The notes beneath the pieces were generated by a model. That model ran no database searches. It had not been told where the DNA came from and was given only the letters and a program-made list of their open reading frames with translations. 64,000 nt of DNA from Lachnospiraceae bacterium. Its GTDB lineage: Bacteria; Bacillota; Clostridia; Lachnospirales; Lachnospiraceae. Shown here piece by piece: positions 1-7,659 of the stretch (positions are counted from its first letter, which is position 1; every line of letters begins with the position of its first letter). Location of the stretch: contig JAQVCW010000001.1 of NCBI GenBank assembly GCA_028689585.1, forward strand, positions 62,001 through 126,000. The letters run 5' to 3'. Made by a program: the position numbers and the translations under genes.

Positions 1-1190
1 CCCAGGGAATTGCTCATCGCATAATTTACTTTCTGGTGGATTCCATCGCCCAGCACATAGTCAAGGTCGCATTCTTCTCCCGGCTGCGTAGTTCCCACCG
101 TTGGATGAATATAATCATTCAAAATGGTCTGAATGCAGGCAATCAGTTCTACACCGCCTGCCGCTCCCAGCAAATGTCCTATCATGGATTTTGTGGAGCT
201 GACCTTGATCTTATCGGCTGCCGGCCCGAATGCTTTGTGAATTGCCCTGGTTTCGAAAAGATCATTGTGATGAGTCCCTGTTCCGTGTGCATTGATATAA
301 TCTATCTGTTCCGGCGCAGCCCCGGCCTCTTCCATCGCAAGCTCCATGGCTTTGGCCGCACCCTCTCCGTCTTCCGCCGGGGAAGTGATATGATAAGCGT
401 CACTGGTGGCTCCATATCCCACCAGTTCCGCATAGATCCTGGCATTTCGCTGCAGTGCATGCTGTAGCTCCTCCAGTATCACGATACCGGCGCCTTCCCC
501 GATCACAAAACCACTGCGGTTTTGATCAAATGGAAGAGACGCTTTCTGACTGTCTGTCTGCGTAGAGAGCGCAGTCAGATTTGTAAAGCCAGCTACCGCT
601 ACCGGAGTAATACTGCTTTCTGTGCCTCCGGCCACCATTATATCTGCATCTCCGAACTGAATGCTGCGCATCGCATCTCCGATGGAATGGGCCGCTGAAG
701 CACAGGCCGATACCACACTGGCGCTTTTTCCTTTGCAGCCAAAATGAATCGACACGTTTCCGGCAGCCATATTTGAAATCATCAAGGGGATCAGCAGCGG
801 ATTGACCCGGCCCGGACCTCTGGTGATGATTTTCTCATGTTCGCGCTCCATGACGGACAATCCGCCAATTCCGGATCCGATAATTACGCCCACACGATAA
901 GGATCTTCCTCTGCCATAGAAAGTCCGGACATTGCAAAAGCCTCCTTCGCAGCCGCCACCGCATACTGAGAAAAGCTCTCCATCCGCTTAGCCGCCTTGA
1001 AATCCATCCGCTCCGACGGAATAAAGCCTTTCACTTCCGCTGCCAGCTTCACCTTATACTCTGTGGTATCAAATTTTGTAATGGGACCAATTCCCACCTT
1101 GTTTTCCAGAATTCCCTGCCAGAATTCCTCTACTGTATTTCCAATGGGAGTCACTGCTCCCATGCCTGTCACCACTACTCGTCTTTTCAT
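1..1190 (-). CDS. fabF: beta-ketoacyl-ACP synthase II (FabF), 3' end cut by window edge
   Basis: This is the condensing enzyme that elongates acyl-ACP with malonyl-ACP in type II fatty acid synthesis in the cytoplasm. About 396 residues are visible, and only roughly the last 15 of the usual 410 or so are missing at base 1. The reading starts MKRRVVVTGMGAVTPIGN. The thiolase-fold catalytic triad is present: the nucleophile Cys in SACASAAHSIGDA, His in NAHGTGT, and His in KSMIGHLLGAAGG. It follows fabG by 43 bases and is the last visible gene of the fab operon; accB, fabZ and acc genes commonly follow in related bacteria but lie outside the window. Identity is near certain. Confidence 0.96.
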   Translation of the reverse strand, partial: MKRRVVVTGMGAVTPIGNTVEEFWQGILENKVGIGPITKFDTTEYKVKLAAEVKGFIPSERMDFKAAKRMESFSQYAVAAAKEAFAMSGLSMAEEDPYRVGVIIGSGIGGLSVMEREHEKIITRGPGRVNPLLIPLMISNMAAGNVSIHFGCKGKSASVVSACASAAHSIGDAMRSIQFGDADIMVAGGTESSITPVAVAGFTNLTALSTQTDSQKASLPFDQNRSGFVIGEGAGIVILEELQHALQRNARIYAELVGYGATSDAYHITSPAEDGEGAAKAMELAMEEAGAAPEQIDYINAHGTGTHHNDLFETRAIHKAFGPAADKIKVSSTKSMIGHLLGAAGGVELIACIQTILNDYIHPTVGTTQPGEECDLDYVLGDGIHQKVNYAMSNSL

Positions 1191-1233
1191 CCTGATGCCT
1201 TTCCTGTGAATATCTGCTGTGCCGTTCTTTACT

Positions 1234-1971
1234 TTACATTGCCATCCCGCCGTCTACGCACAATATCTGTCCCGTAATATAGTTGGCTGCATCCGATGCC
1301 AGAAATTCCACTGCATTGGCCACATCCTCCGGAGCGCCGAATGCGCCGAGAGGGATCTGAGGTATTACATTTTCCTTCACCTTATCCGGCAGCAGATCCG
1401 TCATATCCGTTTTGATGAATCCGGGAGCCACTGCATTTACTGTAATGCCTCTGGAAGCCAGTTCTCTGGCCGCTGCTTTTGTCAGGCCGATAATGCCTGC
1501 TTTAGAAGCCGAATAATTTGTCTGTCCTGCATTTCCCATCACGCCGGATACCGATGCAATATTGACGATATGTCCACTGCGCTGTTTCAGCATAATACGG
1601 GATACAAAACGGATGCAGTTAAATGCGCCTTTCAGGTTCGTGGATATGACACTGTCAAAATCCTCTTCCTTCATATTCATAATCAGACCGTCCCTGGTAA
1701 TTCCGGCATTATTCACCAGAATATCAATTCTGCCTGTAGTTTTCATTACCTCTTTTATCAGCTTCTCACATTGTGCAAAATCAGACACATCACAGGGAAA
1801 CAGCATTGCCTTCCCGCCTGCGGCTTCAATCTCATTTCGCACCTCTTCTGCTTTATCCCGATTGCCCCGATAGTTAATTACCACACAGGCTCCCTGACTC
1901 GCCAGCTTTTTTGCAATAGCTTTTCCTATTCCTCTGGAAGCCCCTGTCACAACAGCAGTTTTTCCTTCCAT
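1234..1971 (-). CDS. fabG: 3-oxoacyl-ACP reductase (FabG)
   Basis: NADPH-dependent short-chain dehydrogenase that reduces 3-oxoacyl-ACP in the elongation cycle. From the start used here it is 245 residues, the normal FabG length. The cofactor motif is TGASRGIG near the N terminus, NNAG follows, and the catalytic Ser and YSASK are seen in the region NIASVSGVMGNAGQTNYSASKAG. The start is uncertain: the family start MEGKTAVVTG at 1971 has only a weak ribosome site, while an ATG at 2031 is preceded by GGAG at good spacing and would add 20 residues. The frame stays open to 2109 across a 15-bp repeat array. It lies 224 bases after fabD. Confidence 0.93.
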   Translation of the reverse strand: MEGKTAVVTGASRGIGKAIAKKLASQGACVVINYRGNRDKAEEVRNEIEAAGGKAMLFPCDVSDFAQCEKLIKEVMKTTGRIDILVNNAGITRDGLIMNMKEEDFDSVISTNLKGAFNCIRFVSRIMLKQRSGHIVNIASVSGVMGNAGQTNYSASKAGIIGLTKAAARELASRGITVNAVAPGFIKTDMTDLLPDKVKENVIPQIPLGAFGAPEDVANAVEFLASDAANYITGQILCVDGGMAM

Positions 1972-2025
1972 GCTTCTGTCCGTGCTTCTGTCCGTTCCAG
2001 TCATTATGTTATTGTCTGTCTTTCT

Positions 2026-2130
2026 TTCCACCATATTAGTCTCCGCCATATTCATTTCCACCGTACCCACTTCCACCGTATTCACTTCCGGCATGTCCGT
2101 TTTCACCATGCCTGCTTACGACATGTCCTT
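2026..2130. repeat. seven-unit degenerate 15-bp tandem repeat between fabD and fabG
   Basis: Seven successive 15-base units, for example TTCCACCGTACCCAC and TTCCACCGTATTCAC, fill this stretch. Because 15 is a multiple of three, the minus strand reads them as five-residue units such as TVEVG, TVEMN and MAETN in frame with fabG. A separate short duplication (TGCTTCTGTCCG) lies next to it at 1971-1994. Whether the array is translated depends on which fabG start is used. Confidence 0.8.
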
Positions 2131-2195
2131 TACAACTATTTTTCTATCCGCTTCTCATATCCAATAAGCACTGTGGCTGCTTTACTGTAGCCGCT

Positions 2196-3125
2196 TCACT
2201 GTGCCTTCTTCATCGCTTCCACCGTCTGGTAAGCTTCCTCCACCGTTCCGATATGGTACGTTTTTACTCCGCGGTCAATCTTTTTCACAAATCCGGTCAG
2301 CGTCGTACCCGGTCCTATCTCCACAAAAGTATCCACTCCGTCAGCGATCATTTTTCGGATGCTCTGCTCCCAGCGTACCGATGATGTCACCTGTTTTGTG
2401 AGCAGATTTTTGATTTTTTCATCTTCCTGTATAAAATCTGCGGTAACATTTGTCACATATGGAATACGAAGAGGGTGCAGTTTTACCGTCTTTAAAATAT
2501 CAGCCAGTTTTTCTCCGGCCCGCTTCAGCAGAGGGGAATGGAAAGGACCGCTGACATTCAGCCAGATCAGTTTGCGTGCCCCTGCCTGTTTCAGTTCCTC
2601 CGCCGCCTCTTCCACCGCTTCCTTCAGACCTGTGATCACAACCTGCCCCGGACAGTTATAATTTGCCACGGTCACATTTGCTCTGCCATCCAGCACAGTT
2701 TCAATTTTTTCCACCGGCATTCCCAAAACAGCAGCCATGGTACCGCGGCCCTTCGGAATCGCCTTTTCCATTAAAATGCCCCTTTTTCGCACAGTCATCA
2801 CTGCATCTTCATAATCCATACCACCCGCTGCAGCAATCGCGCAGTATTCGCCCAGGCTCAGGCCCGCTGTCACTGATGGGATCAGGCCAAGCTCTTTTAT
2901 CATTTCATTCATGGCCAGACAGGTAGTCGCCAGTGCTGCCTGGGTATATTCCGTCTGATCCAGAAGATCATTTTCCTCAAAGCAGATTGCAGTCATATCC
3001 AGATTCAGCATACTGGAAATGCGGTCATAGACTGCTTTGGATGCCTGACACTGCTCATAAAAATCTTTTCCCATACCGGTTTTCTGAGCGCCCTGCCCAG
3101 GATATAAAAATGCTATTTTTCCCAT
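2196..3125 (-). CDS. fabD: malonyl-CoA:ACP transacylase (FabD)
   Basis: Transfers malonyl from CoA to acyl carrier protein, supplying the extender unit for FabF and FabH. The 309-residue length fits the family. The N-terminal PGQGAQ motif is at residues 9-14, the nucleophile Ser90 sits in GLSLGEY, and the catalytic His is in the segment VSGPFHSPLL. The start at 3125 has a GAGGAG ribosome site ten bases upstream. Only three bases separate it from fabK, so the two are probably co-translated. Identification is firm. Confidence 0.96.
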   Translation of the reverse strand: MGKIAFLYPGQGAQKTGMGKDFYEQCQASKAVYDRISSMLNLDMTAICFEENDLLDQTEYTQAALATTCLAMNEMIKELGLIPSVTAGLSLGEYCAIAAAGGMDYEDAVMTVRKRGILMEKAIPKGRGTMAAVLGMPVEKIETVLDGRANVTVANYNCPGQVVITGLKEAVEEAAEELKQAGARKLIWLNVSGPFHSPLLKRAGEKLADILKTVKLHPLRIPYVTNVTADFIQEDEKIKNLLTKQVTSSVRWEQSIRKMIADGVDTFVEIGPGTTLTGFVKKIDRGVKTYHIGTVEEAYQTVEAMKKAQ

Positions 3126-3128
3126 GTT

Positions 3129-4100
3129 TTATTTCTCCTCGTTTGAACCTCTGCCCATCTTAATCAGCATATCCATTGTTTTATTAATCACTGCCAGAGT
3201 CTCTGACTCCAGCTCCTCCAAAATCTCTGCGCAGGTTCCGCCCTTTTTCACCAATCCGGCGATCTGGCCTGCCATTACGCTTCCACCGGTCACATCACCT
3301 TCCACAACAGCCCGGCGCAGGCCGCCAAGGCTGAGCCGTTCCAGTTCTTCCAGGGAAGCTCCTTCTTTCTCCAATCGCAGATATTCTCTTGTCTGCTGAT
3401 TGCGGATGGTACGCACCGGATGTCCTGTAGTTCTTCCTGTCACTCTCGTATCTATATCCTTGGATTTAAATATAATATCCTTATAATTCTGATGTACCGG
3501 ACATTCTTCAGCTACCACAAACCGGGTTCCCATCTGCACTGCCTTCGCCCCCAGCATAAATGCCGCCGCTGCTCCTCTGCCATCTGCGATACCACCCGCA
3601 GCGATGACTGGGATCTGCACTGCATCCACTACCTGTGGAACCAGAGCCATCGTAGTGGTTTCTCCGATATGCCCTCCTGATTCGCAGCCTTCCGCTACCA
3701 CAGCATCTGCGCCGCAGCGCTCCATCCGCTTTGCCATGGCTACGCTGGCCACCACAGGAATGACCTTCACTCCTGCCTTTTTCCAGAGGCTCATGTATTT
3801 CTCCGGATTGCCGGCGCCAGTGGTCACCACTTTTATTTTTTCCTCTGCCAGTATTTCGGCAATTTCGTCTGCTTCCGGATTCATCAGCATCAAATTCACG
3901 CCAAATGGCTTTTGGGTCCTTTTTTTCACTTCTGCAATCTGTTCTCTTACCCACTGAGCCGGGGCCCCGCCGGAACCGATAATTCCAAGACTGCCTGCTT
4001 CTGACACTGCTGCTGCCAGTTCATACGTAGCCACCCAGGCCATTCCGCCTTGAATAAATGGATATTTAATATCTAAAAGTTCTGTAATCTCTGTTTTCAT
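3129..4100 (-). CDS. fabK: FMN-dependent enoyl-ACP reductase II (FabK)
   Basis: Carries out the last reduction of each fatty acid elongation round. FabK is the flavoprotein alternative to FabI in many Firmicutes and is related to nitronate monooxygenases. The 323-residue protein opens with PFIQGGMAWVAT and contains the FMN/phosphate-binding stretches GIIGSGGAP, EGCESGGHIG and IAAGGIADGRG, plus GAKAVQMGTRF, all characteristic of the family. No FabI homologue is visible in the window. It sits between acpP and fabD, which separates it from a free-standing nitronate monooxygenase. A nitronate monooxygenase is the only realistic alternative. Confidence 0.93.
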   Translation of the reverse strand: MKTEITELLDIKYPFIQGGMAWVATYELAAAVSEAGSLGIIGSGGAPAQWVREQIAEVKKRTQKPFGVNLMLMNPEADEIAEILAEEKIKVVTTGAGNPEKYMSLWKKAGVKVIPVVASVAMAKRMERCGADAVVAEGCESGGHIGETTTMALVPQVVDAVQIPVIAAGGIADGRGAAAAFMLGAKAVQMGTRFVVAEECPVHQNYKDIIFKSKDIDTRVTGRTTGHPVRTIRNQQTREYLRLEKEGASLEELERLSLGGLRRAVVEGDVTGGSVMAGQIAGLVKKGGTCAEILEELESETLAVINKTMDMLIKMGRGSNEEK

Positions 4101-4124
4101 TCTCTGTGCCCCTGTCTTCGGTTT

Positions 4125-4349
4125 TTATTGATGCGCTTCGATATAGCTGATTACATCTCCTACGGTAAGCATTCCTTCCAGATCTTCTGTCGGGATTTCC
4201 AGATTGAACTCTTCCTCCAAAGCCATTACCAGTTCAAACATATCCAGGGAATCGATTCCAAGATCATCTTTGAAAGAAGCCTCCAATGTGATTTTATCTG
4301 CTTCTACTCCAGTGCTTTCAACTAATAAATCTTTCATTTTTTCTAACAT
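4125..4349 (-). CDS. acpP: acyl carrier protein
   Basis: Small acidic carrier that holds the growing acyl chain on a 4'-phosphopantetheine arm. It has 74 residues, the usual size, and carries the modification motif DSLDMFELVMALEEEF with Ser34 as the attachment site. The start follows a GAGGAAAATAAA ribosome site. It lies between fabH and fabK in the fatty acid operon, which supports its role there and not in polyketide synthesis. Confidence 0.97.
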   Translation of the reverse strand: MLEKMKDLLVESTGVEADKITLEASFKDDLGIDSLDMFELVMALEEEFNLEIPTEDLEGMLTVGDVISYIEAHQ

Positions 4350-4441
4350 TTTATTTTCCTCACTTTTTCTTTTTTGTCCAGGCGCTCTGCCTTTGTTTTT
4401 CTTTATTTGTTACTTTTATGTAATCCGGATTATTCCGGTAA

Positions 4442-5485
4442 TTACTTCGTCCATACCAGATAGGAGGCTCCCCAGGTCAGTCCTGCGCCAAACCCGGCCA
4501 GTACCAGCTTCATTCCGGGCTTCAATTTTCCTTCCCGGTTCAGTTCATCCAGTAAGATTGGAATGCTGGCGGAAGACATATTTCCGTAAGCTTCCATATT
4601 CATGGGGAATTTACGGATATCCACGCCCAAACGCCTGGCTGCGGACTCTATAATTCTCCGGTTCGCCTGATGCAGAATGAAATAATCCACATCATCAATC
4701 GAAACCTCCGCTTTTTTCAACACTTCCCGTATGCATTCCGGCACCTTCTTCACTGCAAATTCAAATACTTCCTTACCGTCCATCCGAAGATATTCTCCGG
4801 TTGTCTCCATCCTGGCACATCCTTCTATCAGGTTCTCTGCAGGCTTCTCTTCGCTGTTTTCTGTATGGAGCACGGGGCCGGACGATACCTGGCCTGCTCT
4901 GCAGTTCAGATATTTCCCCTTTGTACCATCCGTATGGAAAACAGAGGCCATTTTTTTCTCCGCAGTATTATTTTCTCCACCGCCTGCCGTCAGCACCGCC
5001 GCCCCTGCTCCATCTCCAAAGAGAACACAGGTGCTCCGGTCTTTCCAATCCACCAGCGAAGACATCCGCTCCGCTCCGATAATCAGAACCGTCCCTGCCA
5101 TTCCTGCATTTGCCATCGCCTGCGCTGTCTGAAATGCTGCAATAAATCCGCTGCAGGCCGCATTGATATCAAAGCAGGAAGCATTTACCGCCTGAATCCT
5201 TTCCTGGACCATACAGGCTACTCCGGGCATGGCCATTTCCGCGGAAGAGGAAGCTGCTATAATCATCTGTAGCTTCTCTGCTTCCATCCCGGCATTTAGC
5301 AGCGCTTTCTCTGCCGCGGCTGCTGCCAGATCCACTGTAGTTTCCCAGGTGGCTATGTGTCTTCTGGCAATTCCCGTTCTGGTACGGATCCATTCATCCG
5401 AAGTGTCCACCATTGCTGACAGCTCCACATTGTCCAGGACCCGCTCCGGCACACAGGCACCCGTTCCTGCAATATTTACCTCCAT
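4442..5485 (-). CDS. fabH: beta-ketoacyl-ACP synthase III (FabH)
   Basis: Initiates fatty acid synthesis by condensing an acyl-CoA primer with malonyl-ACP. From the chosen start it has 347 residues. The catalytic triad is Cys111 in DINAACSGF, His in FILHQANRRI, and Asn in EAYGNMSSASIP. The start at 5485 is preferred over the upstream ATG at 5509 because the sequence GCGGAGGTACT, a strong ribosome site, lies immediately before it and inside the longer reading. It is the first gene of the operon, with a promoter and a perfect palindrome just upstream. Confidence 0.95.
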   Translation of the reverse strand: MEVNIAGTGACVPERVLDNVELSAMVDTSDEWIRTRTGIARRHIATWETTVDLAAAAAEKALLNAGMEAEKLQMIIAASSSAEMAMPGVACMVQERIQAVNASCFDINAACSGFIAAFQTAQAMANAGMAGTVLIIGAERMSSLVDWKDRSTCVLFGDGAGAAVLTAGGGENNTAEKKMASVFHTDGTKGKYLNCRAGQVSSGPVLHTENSEEKPAENLIEGCARMETTGEYLRMDGKEVFEFAVKKVPECIREVLKKAEVSIDDVDYFILHQANRRIIESAARRLGVDIRKFPMNMEAYGNMSSASIPILLDELNREGKLKPGMKLVLAGFGAGLTWGASYLVWTK

Positions 5486-5534
5486 AGTACCTCCGCTGTA
5501 ATATTTCACTTTAAATATATTTTGGCTTAAATTT

Positions 5535-5549
5535 GTTTTATCATAAAAC
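5535..5549. promoter_or_regulatory. perfect 7-1-7 palindrome in the fabH leader, candidate operator
   Basis: The sequence GTTTTATCATAAAAC is a perfect palindrome around position 5542. It lies about 10 to 20 bases downstream of the predicted fabH transcription start, where a repressor could block early elongation. It resembles FabT-type (MarR family) sites in overall form, but no such regulator gene is next to it, so the binding protein is unknown. Confidence 0.45.
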
Positions 5550-5561
5550 TATTTAGGTGTT

Positions 5562-5589
5562 AATATATCATGTTTTAAAAATAAATCAA
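5562..5589 (-). promoter_or_regulatory. sigma-A type promoter of the fab operon
   Basis: On the minus strand TTGATT (5584-5589) and TATATT (5562-5567) are separated by 16 bases, upstream of fabH. Both hexamers are close to consensus in an AT-rich setting, and no other gene lies between this site and fabH. Confidence 0.6.
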
Positions 5590-5836
5590 GTATTTTTTTT
5601 CGTACAAAGCTGCATAAGGGGATTGCAAAAAATCCATTCTTTGAAAATTTTCAGATATTGCGCTCTCTGATCGAGGATGAGATACCCACTTGCGGGCAGG
5701 CAATATTATACAGAATGACACATCCCAGTTGTATCAGCATATCTACCAGCACTGCGAAGAGTTGGAAGGTTATGAAAATATGCGCGAACTTTTAGATGGT
5801 GCCATAGAATTACCGCTGGATAAGTATCGAAGCTGA
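5590..5836 (+). pseudogene. short plus-strand gene remnant, frameshifted
   Basis: Two open stretches in neighbouring frames read like protein. The first contains NPFFENFQILRSLIEDE and the second contains QHCEELEGYENMRELLDG, ending in a TGA at 5834-5836. No single frame spans both, and there is no convincing start or ribosome site. I read this as the decayed 3' end of a gene. I do not recognise the family. It could instead be chance coding-like sequence between fabH and the MATE gene. Confidence 0.35.
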
Positions 5837-5929
5837 ATTGATTAGCCAAAGGAAGTGAATAAACAGGCAAATGCAGCAATCGCTTTGGAAAAGGCGAATA
5901 CCGCAAAGACCAGAAAAGAACTTAAGATG

Positions 5930-5950
5930 CCGGTTCCATGCCGGAACCGG
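5930..5950 (-). terminator. possible hairpin terminator after the MATE gene
   Basis: A 7-bp stem, CCGGTTC with GAACCGG, and a 7-base loop lie immediately downstream of the MATE stop codon. The following minus-strand bases contain only a broken T-run, so termination would be weak. Confidence 0.4.
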
Positions 5951-5952
5951 AT

Positions 5953-7314
5953 TTATTGCCGGGTGATATCTGCTCCATGTTTCCTCCATATCAGGAAAAA
6001 ACAGAGCAGATGCACACATCCGGTCAGCACCCAGGAGATCGGATAAGATAAATACAGACAGTCCAGGGTACGGTGCATTTGAAATATCGTGAAAATCCAC
6101 ACTACCCGAAAGCCGCAGGCCCCAAGAAGTGAAACTATCATCGGAACCACCGAGTAGCCAAGTCCCCGAAGCATTCCTGCCATGACATCCATGATACCGC
6201 ACAGAAAATAGGGAACGCAGATAAGCAGCATTCTCCTGGCTCCGTACCGGATCACCTGTGCATCTGAGGAATAAATTTGAAGAAGAAATGGATTCAGCAG
6301 ATAGGCGCCTCCTCCCAGTACAATTCCGGTAACTGTTACACAGATCAGACAATAACCCATAATTTTTTTAATTCTTCCGTACTGTCCGCCCCCATAATTC
6401 TGGCTGGTGAAACTGATTGCCGTCTGATGCAGCGCATTCATGGAAGCGTAAACAAATCCTTCCAGGTTGCCCGCCGCCGAATTGCCCGCCATAGCCACAG
6501 CGCCAAAGGAGTTTATAGACGATTGAATCAATACATTGGATACGGAAAAAATAACCCCCTGCATCCCTGCCGGGATCCCTATCCTGAGGATCTTTTTCAG
6601 CTTGTTTGGAACAATTCTCAGTTTTTTCAAATTCAAATGGATCATTCCATCATACTTCATCAGGCAGCGGAGAATCAAAAGGGCGGAGATGCATTCCGAT
6701 ACAGCGGTGGCAATGCCAACTCCGGCAACCCCAAGATGAAACCCAACAACCAGTACAAGATTTAAAATCACGTTGATCACACCCGCTGTCACCAGATAAT
6801 ACAAGGGTTTTCTGGTATTTCCCACAGCGCGCAGGACAGCGCTTCCAAAATTGTAGATCATATTGCCCGGCATTCCAAAAAAATAAATCGTCATATAAAG
6901 CACGGACTGCTCCATCACATTTTCCGGCGCTCCCATCAGAATCAGCATTGGCCCGGACAGGAAGATCCCGATCACGATCAGTAAAGCGCCGCTTATCATG
7001 CTGGTAAGAATCGCTGTATGTACCGCTTCCCCCACTGCTTTTTCATCTTTCGCTCCATAGAACTGGGCAACCACTACGTTGGTTCCCACTGACAATCCGA
7101 TAAATAAATTGGTAAATAATGCAACCAGTGATGAGGTTGAGCCAACGGCCGCCATAGCATCACTGCCTGTAAATCTTCCCACCACAATAATATCTGCCGC
7201 ATTAAATAATAGTTGAAGAATGCTTGACAGCATGACCGGTACCGCGAATAGTATGATCTTTCGAAGCAGCGGTCCCCTGCACATATCCATTTCTCCGGAT
7301 TTTTGTATCCTCAT
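5953..7314 (-). CDS. MATE family efflux transporter
   Basis: Inner-membrane multidrug/toxin extrusion antiporter, probably driven by sodium or protons; the substrate cannot be told from sequence. It has 453 residues with about twelve hydrophobic segments. The typical N-terminal half begins with PLLRKIILFAVPVMLSSILQ and NAADIIVVGRF, followed by LFIGLSVGTNVVVAQFYGA, a classic MATE signature. The start could be 7314 or the in-frame ATG nine codons later (MDMCRG). It is a lone gene, with the fab operon downstream and a long inverted repeat upstream. A second, different MATE gene lies at the right edge of the window. Confidence 0.9.
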   Translation of the reverse strand: MRIQKSGEMDMCRGPLLRKIILFAVPVMLSSILQLLFNAADIIVVGRFTGSDAMAAVGSTSSLVALFTNLFIGLSVGTNVVVAQFYGAKDEKAVGEAVHTAILTSMISGALLIVIGIFLSGPMLILMGAPENVMEQSVLYMTIYFFGMPGNMIYNFGSAVLRAVGNTRKPLYYLVTAGVINVILNLVLVVGFHLGVAGVGIATAVSECISALLILRCLMKYDGMIHLNLKKLRIVPNKLKKILRIGIPAGMQGVIFSVSNVLIQSSINSFGAVAMAGNSAAGNLEGFVYASMNALHQTAISFTSQNYGGGQYGRIKKIMGYCLICVTVTGIVLGGGAYLLNPFLLQIYSSDAQVIRYGARRMLLICVPYFLCGIMDVMAGMLRGLGYSVVPMIVSLLGACGFRVVWIFTIFQMHRTLDCLYLSYPISWVLTGCVHLLCFFLIWRKHGADITRQ

Positions 7315-7440
7315 AATATCTCATATCCTTTTTTCATTTTTTTCCAAACGCTATTATATTCCTAACCGGAAAGAATAACAACCGGAATATAAAAATGTTT
7401 ATCTAAAAGTAATTACGATGAAAAAAAGCGGAGCCACTCT

Positions 7441-7610
7441 GGGGCTGTCGTACGAAGGGGCGAGGGGCATTTCCTCAATCCAAATGTACTGCATTGCCTG
7501 AACTGGTGTCTTCCATCGGCGGACTTTATGTCCGATTATGGAAGATGCCTGTCCAGGCATAGCCGTACATGGATGAGGAAATGCCCCTCGCCTCTTCGTG
7601 CGACAGCCCC
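7441..7610. repeat. 170-bp near-perfect inverted repeat, MITE-like or long hairpin
   Basis: The left arm starts GGGGCTGTCGTACGAAG and the right arm ends CTTCGTGCGACAGCCCC. The arms match with few mismatches for about 75 bases and meet at a small central palindrome, CGGACTTTATGTCCG. It fills most of the lysC-MATE gap (7315-7659), which holds no gene. Read as RNA it would form one very long hairpin. Weaker pairing continues for about 15 bases on each side. Confidence 0.85.
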
Positions 7611-7659
7611 GCCTATTCCAGCGGGTTTCTATCGTCCCGCTCATCAGCTTTTGGATCGT

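Noticed and set aside
1219-2190. 323-codon plus-strand reading across fabG
   Set aside because: It is antisense to a clear FabG, is rich in His/Ser/Phe as typical of shadow frames, and has no ribosome site.
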